DNA of 11,613 nucleotides from Brevibacterium picturae (GTDB lineage Bacteria; Actinomycetota; Actinomycetes; Actinomycetales; Brevibacteriaceae): the NCBI RefSeq assembly GCF_030453725.1, contig NZ_JAKDJU010000096.1, forward strand, positions 1-11,613, written 5' to 3'. Under the pieces are notes generated by a model. The model was not told the DNA's origin and did not search any database. It was given only the letters and a program-made list of their open reading frames with translations. Position numbers and translations under genes: made by a program. The stretch's first letter is position 1, and each line of letters opens with the position of its first letter. Positions 6,409 through 11,613 of the stretch are shown here, one piece after another.

Positions 6409-7176
6409 TCAGAACAGCAGAGTCTCGCCGTCTTCTGGCACAACTACTCGTTCGGAGATGGCATGTGCCGCCGCTGCCGCGCGGACATCTTCGCGTGTGG
6501 CGGGGCAATGGTTCAGCGCTTCCAGATGGGAGGCCACGATCTTCGCCTGCGGGGCGAGTCCTGCCACCTCCACGACGTCCTCGGGTCCCATGATGATGGG
6601 GCCCAACGTTGACGGAACCGCTTCGCCCGTATTGAGGACGACGACATCGGGAGCAACCTGATCGAGGTTCTTCCGGACCTCATCGGTCAGGATCGTGTCG
6701 CCGGCGATGTAGACGAGGGGGTCGTCTCCATGCCGCAGGATCACACCCATGACCTCCCCGACCTCGGGCATCGCCTCGAGGATCTCGTCGGAGCCGTGCT
6801 GCCCACCTGCGCGGGTGAATTCGACTCCGCCGATCACCGTGGTGGTCTCGAGGATCCGCACATCGGTGAATCCCTCGCCGGAGATCAACGCGGCATCCTC
6901 GGCGTGCTGGGCGAGCACGGGTGTGTGGCGCGGCAGGAGAGCCGCGGCCGCAGGGTCCCAGTGGTCAGCGTGAGTATGCGTGACCACGATGGCGTCTGGT
7001 GTGAGAAGCTCCTCGAGTGGAACGACGAGGTCGACCAGCGGGTTGCGACTGGTGTCCCCCGTTGCGCAGGGGAACGGGGGCATCGATCCTTTGGCTCCGA
7101 GCATCGGGTCGATGAGGACCGTGGCGTCCTCGTACTCCATCACCATTGTGGCGTTGCGCACCTGCGTCATCTTCAT
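6409..7176 (-). CDS. Metallo-beta-lactamase-fold hydrolase
   Basis: A 255-residue cytoplasmic protein of the metallo-beta-lactamase superfamily, resembling the UlaG/UPF0173-like L-ascorbate-lactonase branch in its short size. The metal-binding motif is THTHADHWD: His67, His69, Asp71, His72. Further expected ligands are His127 in GGQHG and Asp160 in YIAGDT, with a terminal histidine at 217 or 223 in SHLEALNHC. The N-terminal strand NATMVMEYEDATVLIDPML is the usual start of the fold. I chose the ATG at 7176, just before this strand; the frame stays open to 7296, but that would overlap the upstream gene and add 40 poorly matching residues. AAAGGG lies 11 nt upstream. It follows the cysteine hydrolase by 26 nt on the same strand, so they form an operon. 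Substrate unknown; a lactone or ester linked to the neighbour's pathway is possible. Confidence 0.85.
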   Translation of the reverse strand: MKMTQVRNATMVMEYEDATVLIDPMLGAKGSMPPFPCATGDTSRNPLVDLVVPLEELLTPDAIVVTHTHADHWDPAAAALLPRHTPVLAQHAEDAALISGEGFTDVRILETTTVIGGVEFTRAGGQHGSDEILEAMPEVGEVMGVILRHGDDPLVYIAGDTILTDEVRKNLDQVAPDVVVLNTGEAVPSTLGPIIMGPEDVVEVAGLAPQAKIVASHLEALNHCPATREDVRAAAAAHAISERVVVPEDGETLLF

Positions 7177-7202
7177 TGGTGTATTCGCCCTTTCGGTCTG
7201 GA

Positions 7203-7841
7203 TCAGTTCTGCCCTGCCTTCTGTGCACCGGTGACCGCCGAGCTGCCCAGGTCTCCCTTGGGCAGGGGCTCCTGAGAAGCCAACGACTGGGTCCAAGCCT
7301 CCGTGGAGGCGACGGAGGCCCAGTTCGAATGCAGGACGGCCATGATTGTGGTGTGGATGGTCTTCGCATCGGCGAAGCCCGCATCATTGGCGATGCTGAT
7401 CGCGCCGGTCGCATCGGAGAGCACCTCGGTCGTGAGACCAAGGGTTTCGCCCTCTGCCGACGAGGCGAGGATGCAGTTATTGGTCATGTACCCGACGAGG
7501 GTGACGGTGTCGACGCCCTTCTCACGCAGCCACGGTTCCAGGTCGGTGTCCGCGTAGACGGAGCCGTACTTCTTGACCACAGACTTCCAGGACTCGGCTT
7601 TCCGGCTCTCGACTTCGGGGTGCAGTGCGAATCCGGGTTCGTTCGGATTGAAGACCGGGGCTTCGGTGCCCATCGTGTGCTGGATGACGGCGACCGGGAT
7701 GTCGGCGGCAACTGCGGCATCGATGGCCGCAGTGATCTTCGGCAGCGACTGATCATGGCCCGGGTACTGGATCTCCAGCGGGCCGTCGAAATACTGCTGC
7801 TGGACATCGACGAGGACAAGGGCACGGCGAGCGGTAGACAT
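7203..7841 (-). CDS. Isochorismatase-family cysteine hydrolase
   Basis: A 212-residue soluble alpha/beta hydrolase of the isochorismatase/nicotinamidase family. The catalytic triad is visible: Asp12 in ALVLVDVQQQYF, a lysine at 90 or 91 in VVKKYGSVYADTDL, and Cys123 in VGYMTNNCILAS. The length and VGYMTNNC motif fit the YcaC/YddQ-like hydrolases rather than nicotinamidases, which carry a distinct metal site. Members usually cleave amide or vinyl-ether bonds in small metabolites; the substrate here cannot be told. The ATG at 7841 has GGAG 7 nt upstream and directly starts the fold, so longer in-frame starts up to 7934 are rejected. It is the first gene of a leftward pair with the metallo-hydrolase, and is divergent from a GlxA-family regulator, the likely controller of the pair. 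Confidence 0.88.
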   Translation of the reverse strand: MSTARRALVLVDVQQQYFDGPLEIQYPGHDQSLPKITAAIDAAVAADIPVAVIQHTMGTEAPVFNPNEPGFALHPEVESRKAESWKSVVKKYGSVYADTDLEPWLREKGVDTVTLVGYMTNNCILASSAEGETLGLTTEVLSDATGAISIANDAGFADAKTIHTTIMAVLHSNWASVASTEAWTQSLASQEPLPKGDLGSSAVTGAQKAGQN

Positions 7842-7869
7842 ATCGGTTCTCCAAGGTGTCGAGAGTGAG

Positions 7870-7895
7870 GATGTGGCGCGTGTCTGCGTCACATC
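7870..7895. promoter_or_regulatory. Long inverted repeat in the divergent control region
   Basis: GATGTG-G-CGC and GCG-T-CACATC form 10-bp arms with one mismatch around a 6-nt spacer, GTGTCT. It lies 29 nt upstream of the cysteine hydrolase start and 85 nt upstream of the regulator start. A binding site for the adjacent regulator is the natural guess, although AraC-type proteins more often use direct repeats. Confidence 0.5.
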
Positions 7896-7945
7896 TCCAG
7901 TGTGCGAGTGGCGACCGAGCACTACCAGTAGCACAAATGCTCATC

Positions 7946-7974
7946 TACGATGGAATTACGCCAATCCGGAGGAG
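7946..7974 (+). promoter_or_regulatory. Putative -10 box and ribosome binding site of the GlxA-type gene
   Basis: TACGAT (7946-7951) fits an actinobacterial TAnnnT -10 box; no good -35 is seen, as is common for activated promoters. Repeated AGCAC units at 7918-7922 and 7930-7934, 12 bp apart, lie just upstream. GGAGGAG (7968-7974) is 6 nt before the GTG at 7981 and fixes that start. Confidence 0.5.
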
Positions 7975-7980
7975 CCCGCC

Positions 7981-8964
7981 GTGCGCATCGCCATCTACGC
8001 CTTCACCGGCATCACCATGTTCCATCTGTCCGTGCCGCAGATGGTCTTCAACGAGGTCGCCCGCCAGGGCCTCGCGCCGTGGGAAACCGTTCTGTTCTCC
8101 GACGATGCCGACCCGATCACGACGGCGGAGGGGTATCAGATCACCGGAGTGAGCGGACCGGAAACGGCATCCGACGCCGAGGTTGTCGTCGTTCCGTCCT
8201 GGTACGACGATGGTCGCCCGGCTGGGCAGCCCCTGCGACAGCTGCTCGTTGACAGCCATGACCGGGGTGCGAGCATCGCCGGCCTCTGCCTGGGCACGTT
8301 CCCCATCGCAGATTCGGGTCTGCTTGCCGGCCGCAAGGCGGTGACGCACTGGCAGGGCTTCGACCAGCTCACCCAGCGACATCCGGACCTGGAGATCGAC
8401 GATTCCGTCCTCTACATCGATCACGGCGATGTCATCACCTCGGCGGGCACCGCCTCGGCGCTGGATGCCTGCCTTCATATGGTCCGGACCCGTCTGGGGG
8501 CCGCGGCCGCGAACCAGGTCGCGCGCAGCCTGGTGATCGCGCCCCACCGCGATGGAGGCCAGGCGCAGTACATCCAGCGTCCCTTGCCGGAACATTCCGA
8601 GGACGATCCGATTTCCCGGGCCCTCGACTGGGCCGTGCACCACCTCGGCGAATCCCTGTCGGTCGAGCGTCTGGCTGCCGTCGCGCATATGAGTGTGCGC
8701 ACCTTCATCCGCGCGTTTCGTAATTCGACGGGGGCCACGCCCGCATCATGGGTGCGAACGCGTCGCCTCGACGAGGCCAGGAGGGCGCTGGAAACCACGA
8801 GCAGATCCATCGATCAGATTGCTGCCGACTGCGGCTTCGGCAGTGTGGTGACCCTGCGGCAGAACTTCGCTGCCGCATTCCAGACCACGCCTTCGGCCTA
8901 TCGCCGCCGATTCGAAGCGAGTGAAGCAACTGGTGACCGAGACGTCTCGCCGACCGTGACCTAG
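7981..8964 (+). CDS. GlxA-family transcriptional regulator (DJ-1/PfpI + AraC HTH)
   Basis: A 327-residue two-domain regulator. Residues 1-~190 form a DJ-1/PfpI-like glutamine-amidotransferase fold: RIAIYAFTGITMFHLSVPQ at the start, a nucleophile-elbow sequence GLCLGTFPIADSGLLAG with Cys103, then His123 in THW. Residues ~212-312 are an AraC/XylS DNA-binding domain with two helix-turn-helices, around SVERLAAVAHMSVRTFIRAF and IDQIAADCGFGSVVTLRQNF. The GTG at 7981 has a near-perfect GGAGGAG 6 nt upstream and starts the fold; the frame extends to 7873 but those residues do not fit the family. It is divergent from the cysteine hydrolase/metallo-hydrolase pair, so it probably activates or represses them in response to a small metabolite. 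It is convergent with the TetR gene, with 19 nt between the stops. Confidence 0.9.
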   Translation: MRIAIYAFTGITMFHLSVPQMVFNEVARQGLAPWETVLFSDDADPITTAEGYQITGVSGPETASDAEVVVVPSWYDDGRPAGQPLRQLLVDSHDRGASIAGLCLGTFPIADSGLLAGRKAVTHWQGFDQLTQRHPDLEIDDSVLYIDHGDVITSAGTASALDACLHMVRTRLGAAAANQVARSLVIAPHRDGGQAQYIQRPLPEHSEDDPISRALDWAVHHLGESLSVERLAAVAHMSVRTFIRAFRNSTGATPASWVRTRRLDEARRALETTSRSIDQIAADCGFGSVVTLRQNFAAAFQTTPSAYRRRFEASEATGDRDVSPTVT

Positions 8965-8983
8965 GTCTGTCTCCTTTGACCGC

Positions 8984-9598
8984 TCACTCGACGGCTTCAT
9001 CGGAAGACGGGTAGGCATCGCGCAGACGGTGCATGGTCGCCGACACTGCGGCGCGGACCTCTTCCTCCCGCAGTGGGGCGGATGACAGCGCCGAATTGAA
9101 CGAGAACCCCTCGATCAAGGTGAACAGCAGGAGCGCTTCACGACGCAGTGCCTCCTCGTCGATCGTGCGGCCGGCCAATGCTTGACGCAGCAGAGCGTGG
9201 ATCGCTTCGGTGCCCGCGAGTGAGGCTGCGGCGATGTCGGCTGCGAGCTCCGGATCGGTGCGCGCCATGACCCGGTATTCGACAAGCGCGGTGTTCTCCT
9301 TGCGCTCCTGCTCGCTGGTGGGTGCGGCGAAGACGATGGCGTCCGTGATCCGCGCTTCCGGATCGTCGGAGAGTCCCACGTCGCGGCGCACGACGCGCTG
9401 GATCAGGATTCCCAAGGTGAAGCGCATGACCTCGCGGAGGTTGTCGCTGAAATAGTGCCGGATGCTCCCGATGGCCAGGCCGGTGCGAGCGGCGATGCGC
9501 GCGAGGGTGACCGAGCGAAGCCCGTGCGCGTTGATCTCCTCGATCACGGCGTCGGCGATCTGCTCCCGGCGGATATCCGGGTCGACTCTTTGGACCAT
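8984..9598 (-). CDS. TetR-family transcriptional repressor
   Basis: A 204-residue all-helical regulator. The N-terminal DNA-binding domain is clear: IRREQIADAVIEEINAHGLRSVTLARIAARTGLAIGSIRHYF (about 9-50), with the helix-turn-helix at about 30-50. The C-terminal two thirds should bind an unknown ligand and dimerise; the arrangement resembles BetI/TetR_C_6 proteins, but ligand type cannot be inferred. The start at 9598 opens the family's normal N-terminus; no strong ribosome binding site precedes it (GTGGG only). Two perfect palindromes lie 20-59 nt upstream, most likely its own operators. The gene is divergent from a membrane protein at 9711, the best candidate for a regulated partner. Confidence 0.9.
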   Translation of the reverse strand: MVQRVDPDIRREQIADAVIEEINAHGLRSVTLARIAARTGLAIGSIRHYFSDNLREVMRFTLGILIQRVVRRDVGLSDDPEARITDAIVFAAPTSEQERKENTALVEYRVMARTDPELAADIAAASLAGTEAIHALLRQALAGRTIDEEALRREALLLFTLIEGFSFNSALSSAPLREEEVRAAVSATMHRLRDAYPSSDEAVE

Positions 9599-9617
9599 GC
9601 GCCCACTCTAGCGCATC

Positions 9618-9633
9618 TAGCATCTTCATGCTA
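9618..9633. promoter_or_regulatory. TetR operator candidate 1, TAGCAT-N4-ATGCTA
   Basis: TAGCATCTTCATGCTA is a perfect 6-bp inverted repeat with a 4-nt spacer, 20 nt upstream of the TetR start. It has the same half-sites and spacing as the copy at 9642-9657. Position and symmetry suit autorepression by a TetR dimer. Confidence 0.75.
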
Positions 9634-9641
9634 TTGTTGTG

Positions 9642-9657
9642 TAGCATGAGCATGCTA
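9642..9657. promoter_or_regulatory. TetR operator candidate 2, TAGCAT-N4-ATGCTA
   Basis: TAGCATGAGCATGCTA repeats the half-sites of the first operator, with arms extending to 7 bp. Centres are 24 bp apart. It lies between a possible rightward TTGTTG (9634-9639) and TAAAGA (9656-9661), so binding would block the promoter of the membrane protein gene. Confidence 0.75.
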
Positions 9658-9710
9658 AAGAAATTCTGCGTCGATGATCTCTCTTTTCACGACATTGGAC
9701 GGTGCGAGAC

Positions 9711-10418
9711 GTGAGCGACGAGCACGACCCCTGGGAAGGCGCGGCGCGGAAGGATCCGTATGGCAGCGGTCGGATCGACGGTTTCGAGGGGCTCGATGGC
9801 AATGAAGGGGACTGGTTGACACCCGTTCCAGTGCGTGGTTCGCCTTTACCGGCATTCCGCCCGTCCCTCTCGTTGCAGCGCACGCGTTTCACGATCGACC
9901 TTCACGACGCGTCGACCGCGACGGTCGATGTCGATCACCTGTCGGGCCGGGCCTCTCTCTACAGGGACGACCGGCACGTGCAGAGCTCCGACATGCCGGT
10001 CCGATTCCCCCTCGGACCGGACCGGATCGAGGTCGCCGCGAGCAGGTACGGCATGCAGCGGATCCATCTGATCCGCGCCGACGGCAGCCAGAGACGTCTC
10101 GATCCCGCGCCAGGGACGCCCGAGCACTGGCGCGCCCAGCTCTCCCGCCGCCACCCCGGGGTCGGGCGTGGCCTGGCCGTCGGTGCAGTCATCGTGCTGA
10201 CGATCAACCTGATCCTGCTCGCCCCACAGCTGCTCGAGCTGGTCACCCATCTGTCGCTCTGGGCTGATCGCTTCGCCCCGTTCGCCTCTCCCATTGATTT
10301 GCCGGCAGGGGTGAACATAGCGCTCACCCTCACCGCCGGACTCGCGGGGATCGAACGAGCACTCACCTTCCGCCATCACCGGCTGCTGGACGTTGAGGCC
10401 GACGGAATCGAGGCCTGA
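9711..10418 (+). CDS. Two-helix membrane protein of unknown function
   Basis: I do not recognise this 235-residue protein. Residues 1-~150 are polar and charged; the first 40 are Asp/Gly-rich and probably disordered, and 55-130 alternate in a pattern that suggests beta strands. Two hydrophobic segments follow, at about 154-178 (VGAVIVLTINLILLAPQLL) and 198-218 (ALTLTAGLAGIERALTF), separated by a short loop, so the N-terminal part is presumably cytoplasmic. I chose the GTG at 9711, with GGACGG 8 nt upstream; a GTG at 9702 is in frame but too close to that purine run. It is divergent from the TetR gene across two operators, so TetR control is likely. It lies 114 nt before the CPBP protease gene. 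Codon pattern and length support a real gene; function is unknown. Confidence 0.7.
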   Translation: MSDEHDPWEGAARKDPYGSGRIDGFEGLDGNEGDWLTPVPVRGSPLPAFRPSLSLQRTRFTIDLHDASTATVDVDHLSGRASLYRDDRHVQSSDMPVRFPLGPDRIEVAASRYGMQRIHLIRADGSQRRLDPAPGTPEHWRAQLSRRHPGVGRGLAVGAVIVLTINLILLAPQLLELVTHLSLWADRFAPFASPIDLPAGVNIALTLTAGLAGIERALTFRHHRLLDVEADGIEA

Positions 10419-10439
10419 CCCCGTCCCGCCGCAGCCGGT

Positions 10440-10469
10440 CACGGGTGAGCTCTTTCAAAAGCTTCCGTG
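10440..10469. repeat. Imperfect nested inverted repeat
   Basis: Outer arms CACGG (10440-10444) and CCGTG (10465-10469) enclose AGCT...AGCT with a TTT/AAA core (10448-10463). It could fold into an imperfect hairpin after the membrane protein gene, but has no T-run. It may be an attenuator, a weak terminator or an operator. Confidence 0.3.
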
Positions 10470-10532
10470 ATCTCCAGGAGAAAACACCCACCATCTCGGA
10501 CGGCGGATGCTGTCCGCGTCGAAAAGGAATGT

Positions 10533-11510
10533 ATGCGAATCCACGACTGTCACGCGAACCTCTCTAGAGATCCTGCCCTGCCATCGGGACCGACCGAATA
10601 CCACCAGTTCCTGCGCACCCCTGGTTACCGGTGGTGGAAGGCTGTTCTGGCGATCGTGCTGATCCCCGTTGCCTATGTCGTCAGCACCTTCACGCTCACG
10701 TGGGGACTGACCGCCGTCTCGGGGTCGTTGGGCCTGGGCCTGGTGCCACCGGAGACGCCGGGTGACGGAGTGGTGGCGATGAGCCCGGCCCGGCTGCTCG
10801 CCAGTAACCTTGCCATCGGATTGCTGATCCCGATCTCTCTCGGCCTGCAACGGCTGCTGTTCGGTCAACCCGGACGCTGGATGCACTCGGTGCACGGCCG
10901 CTTCCGGTGGAAGCTGGCACTGAACCTAGCCGGCGTGCTGGTGCCGGTGTGGATCGTGTACGGCATCGTCTGGACGCTGATGAACCCCGAGGCGGCCGGG
11001 GTGAGCGGGCCGTCGGCCACGCTGGCCAGCACGATTGTCCTGTTCGTGATCGGGCTTCTGACCAGCCCGCTGCAGGGGGCCGGCGAGGAGTACGCCGCGC
11101 GCGGCCTATTGGCACGCAGCTTCGGCTCATTCACCACGCAGCGCACGGTCTCGCTGCTGGTGGCCCTGCTCGCGCCAAACCTGATGTTCACCGTCGTGCA
11201 CGGACTGGCAGACCCGTTGATGGTCGTCTACACCTTCTCGGTCGGGCTGGCCTGTGCGGTGATCACCTGGCGCACCGGGGGGATCGAGGGGGCCGTTGTG
11301 CTGCACGCGGTCAACAACGCCATCCTGCTCATGGTCGCCTCTTTCTTCTCCAGCGAGATCACCATCGACCGCAGCTCCGGGCACGGCGAAGTGATGTGGC
11401 CGGGAACACTCCTGATGCTGCTGACCGCCGCGGGGGTGTGGCTGTGGGCGCGACGCCGGGATGTGGCCCGCTCTGCCGACCCGAACTCCGGCCACCCGAC
11501 GAACGATTGA
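10533..11510 (+). CDS. CPBP-family intramembrane metalloprotease
   Basis: A 325-residue polytopic membrane protein of the CPBP (CAAX protease and bacteriocin-processing, Abi) family. The three signature motifs are present: GEEYAARG with Glu185-Glu186 and Arg190, FTVVHG with Phe219 and His223, and LHAVNN with His258 and Asn261/262. These form the metal-binding active site inside the membrane. Hydrophobic segments occur at about 36-62, 84-110, 127-150, 164-180, 205-223, 228-246, 255-273 and 289-306. The C-terminal tail is charged. I chose the ATG at 10533, with AAGGA 4 nt before it; the frame is open to a GTG at 10467, preceded by no clear site. Bacterial members process peptides or act in stress responses, and some confer bacteriocin self-immunity; the substrate here is unknown. 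No bacteriocin gene is seen nearby. It ends at a GC-rich stem-loop. Confidence 0.88.
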   Translation: MRIHDCHANLSRDPALPSGPTEYHQFLRTPGYRWWKAVLAIVLIPVAYVVSTFTLTWGLTAVSGSLGLGLVPPETPGDGVVAMSPARLLASNLAIGLLIPISLGLQRLLFGQPGRWMHSVHGRFRWKLALNLAGVLVPVWIVYGIVWTLMNPEAAGVSGPSATLASTIVLFVIGLLTSPLQGAGEEYAARGLLARSFGSFTTQRTVSLLVALLAPNLMFTVVHGLADPLMVVYTFSVGLACAVITWRTGGIEGAVVLHAVNNAILLMVASFFSSEITIDRSSGHGEVMWPGTLLMLLTAAGVWLWARRRDVARSADPNSGHPTND

Positions 11511-11534
11511 CTTCCGGGTGCGCTCGTGGGCTCT

Positions 11535-11556
11535 GCCTGCGCGAGGCCGCGCAGGC
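11535..11556 (+). terminator. GC-rich stem-loop after the CPBP gene
   Basis: GCCTGCGCG (11535-11543) and CGCGCAGGC (11548-11556) are perfect inverted repeats around an AGGC loop. The 9-bp stem is followed by TCTTG, a poor U-tract. It lies 24 nt after the CPBP stop codon and fits an actinobacterial terminator. No gene is seen from here to the window end. Confidence 0.65.
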
Positions 11557-11613
11557 TCTTGCCGGTGTTGGACGGTAGAAGTGGCTCGATTCGTTTCCAC
11601 TGTTCCTCAGCAA

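Noticed and set aside
11580..11601. AGTGG/CCACT inverted repeat near the right edge
   Set aside because: Five-bp arms with a 12-nt loop occur by chance, and there is no gene context to interpret it.

Overview
The window looks like chromosomal DNA from a high-GC actinobacterium. GC is high throughout, GTG starts are used (arsR, the GlxA-type regulator, the two-helix membrane protein), arsR may be leaderless, and one arsenate reductase closely resembles the single-cysteine, mycothiol-dependent enzymes of Corynebacterium. A Brevibacterium-like genome is my best guess, from general gene content only. No transposase, integrase, tRNA, rRNA or CRISPR array was seen.

Left part (1-6340) is an arsenic resistance locus built around a divergent promoter at about 2751-2908. 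To the right run acr3 (arsenite efflux), arsC (three-cysteine arsenate reductase), a FAD/NAD(P)H oxidoreductase with a cysteine-pair tail, and a second, single-cysteine arsC. The four genes overlap or abut (ATGA, ATGA, TGATG), so they form one operon. To the left run arsR, then 41 nt later a ThDP enzyme that closely matches benzoylformate decarboxylase (mdlC), then after 163 nt the N-terminal half of a ChaA-type cation/proton antiporter cut by the window edge. An imperfect palindrome and a second ATCGAT-N4-ATCGAT element in the arsR/acr3 gap are the likely ArsR operators. The expected logic is: arsenite binds ArsR cysteines, repression lifts, the two ArsC enzymes reduce arsenate, and Acr3 exports arsenite. 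The roles of the flavoprotein and of the decarboxylase in this setting are open.

Middle part (6341-8964): a hairpin with a duplicated left arm lies between the convergent arsC2 and a leftward pair encoding a metallo-beta-lactamase-fold hydrolase and an isochorismatase-type cysteine hydrolase. Divergent from this pair is a GlxA-family regulator (DJ-1/PfpI domain plus AraC HTH). The shared intergenic region carries a long inverted repeat.

Right part (8965-11613): a TetR repressor (leftward) is divergent from a small two-helix membrane protein of unknown function. Two copies of a perfect 16-bp palindrome, TAGCAT-N4-ATGCTA, lie between them and are strong TetR operator candidates. A CPBP-family intramembrane protease follows, then a 9-bp GC-rich stem-loop that probably ends transcription. 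There is no gene-free stretch longer than 300 bases; the largest gaps are 588-750, 2751-2908, 7842-7980, 9599-9710, 10419-10532 and 11511-11613.
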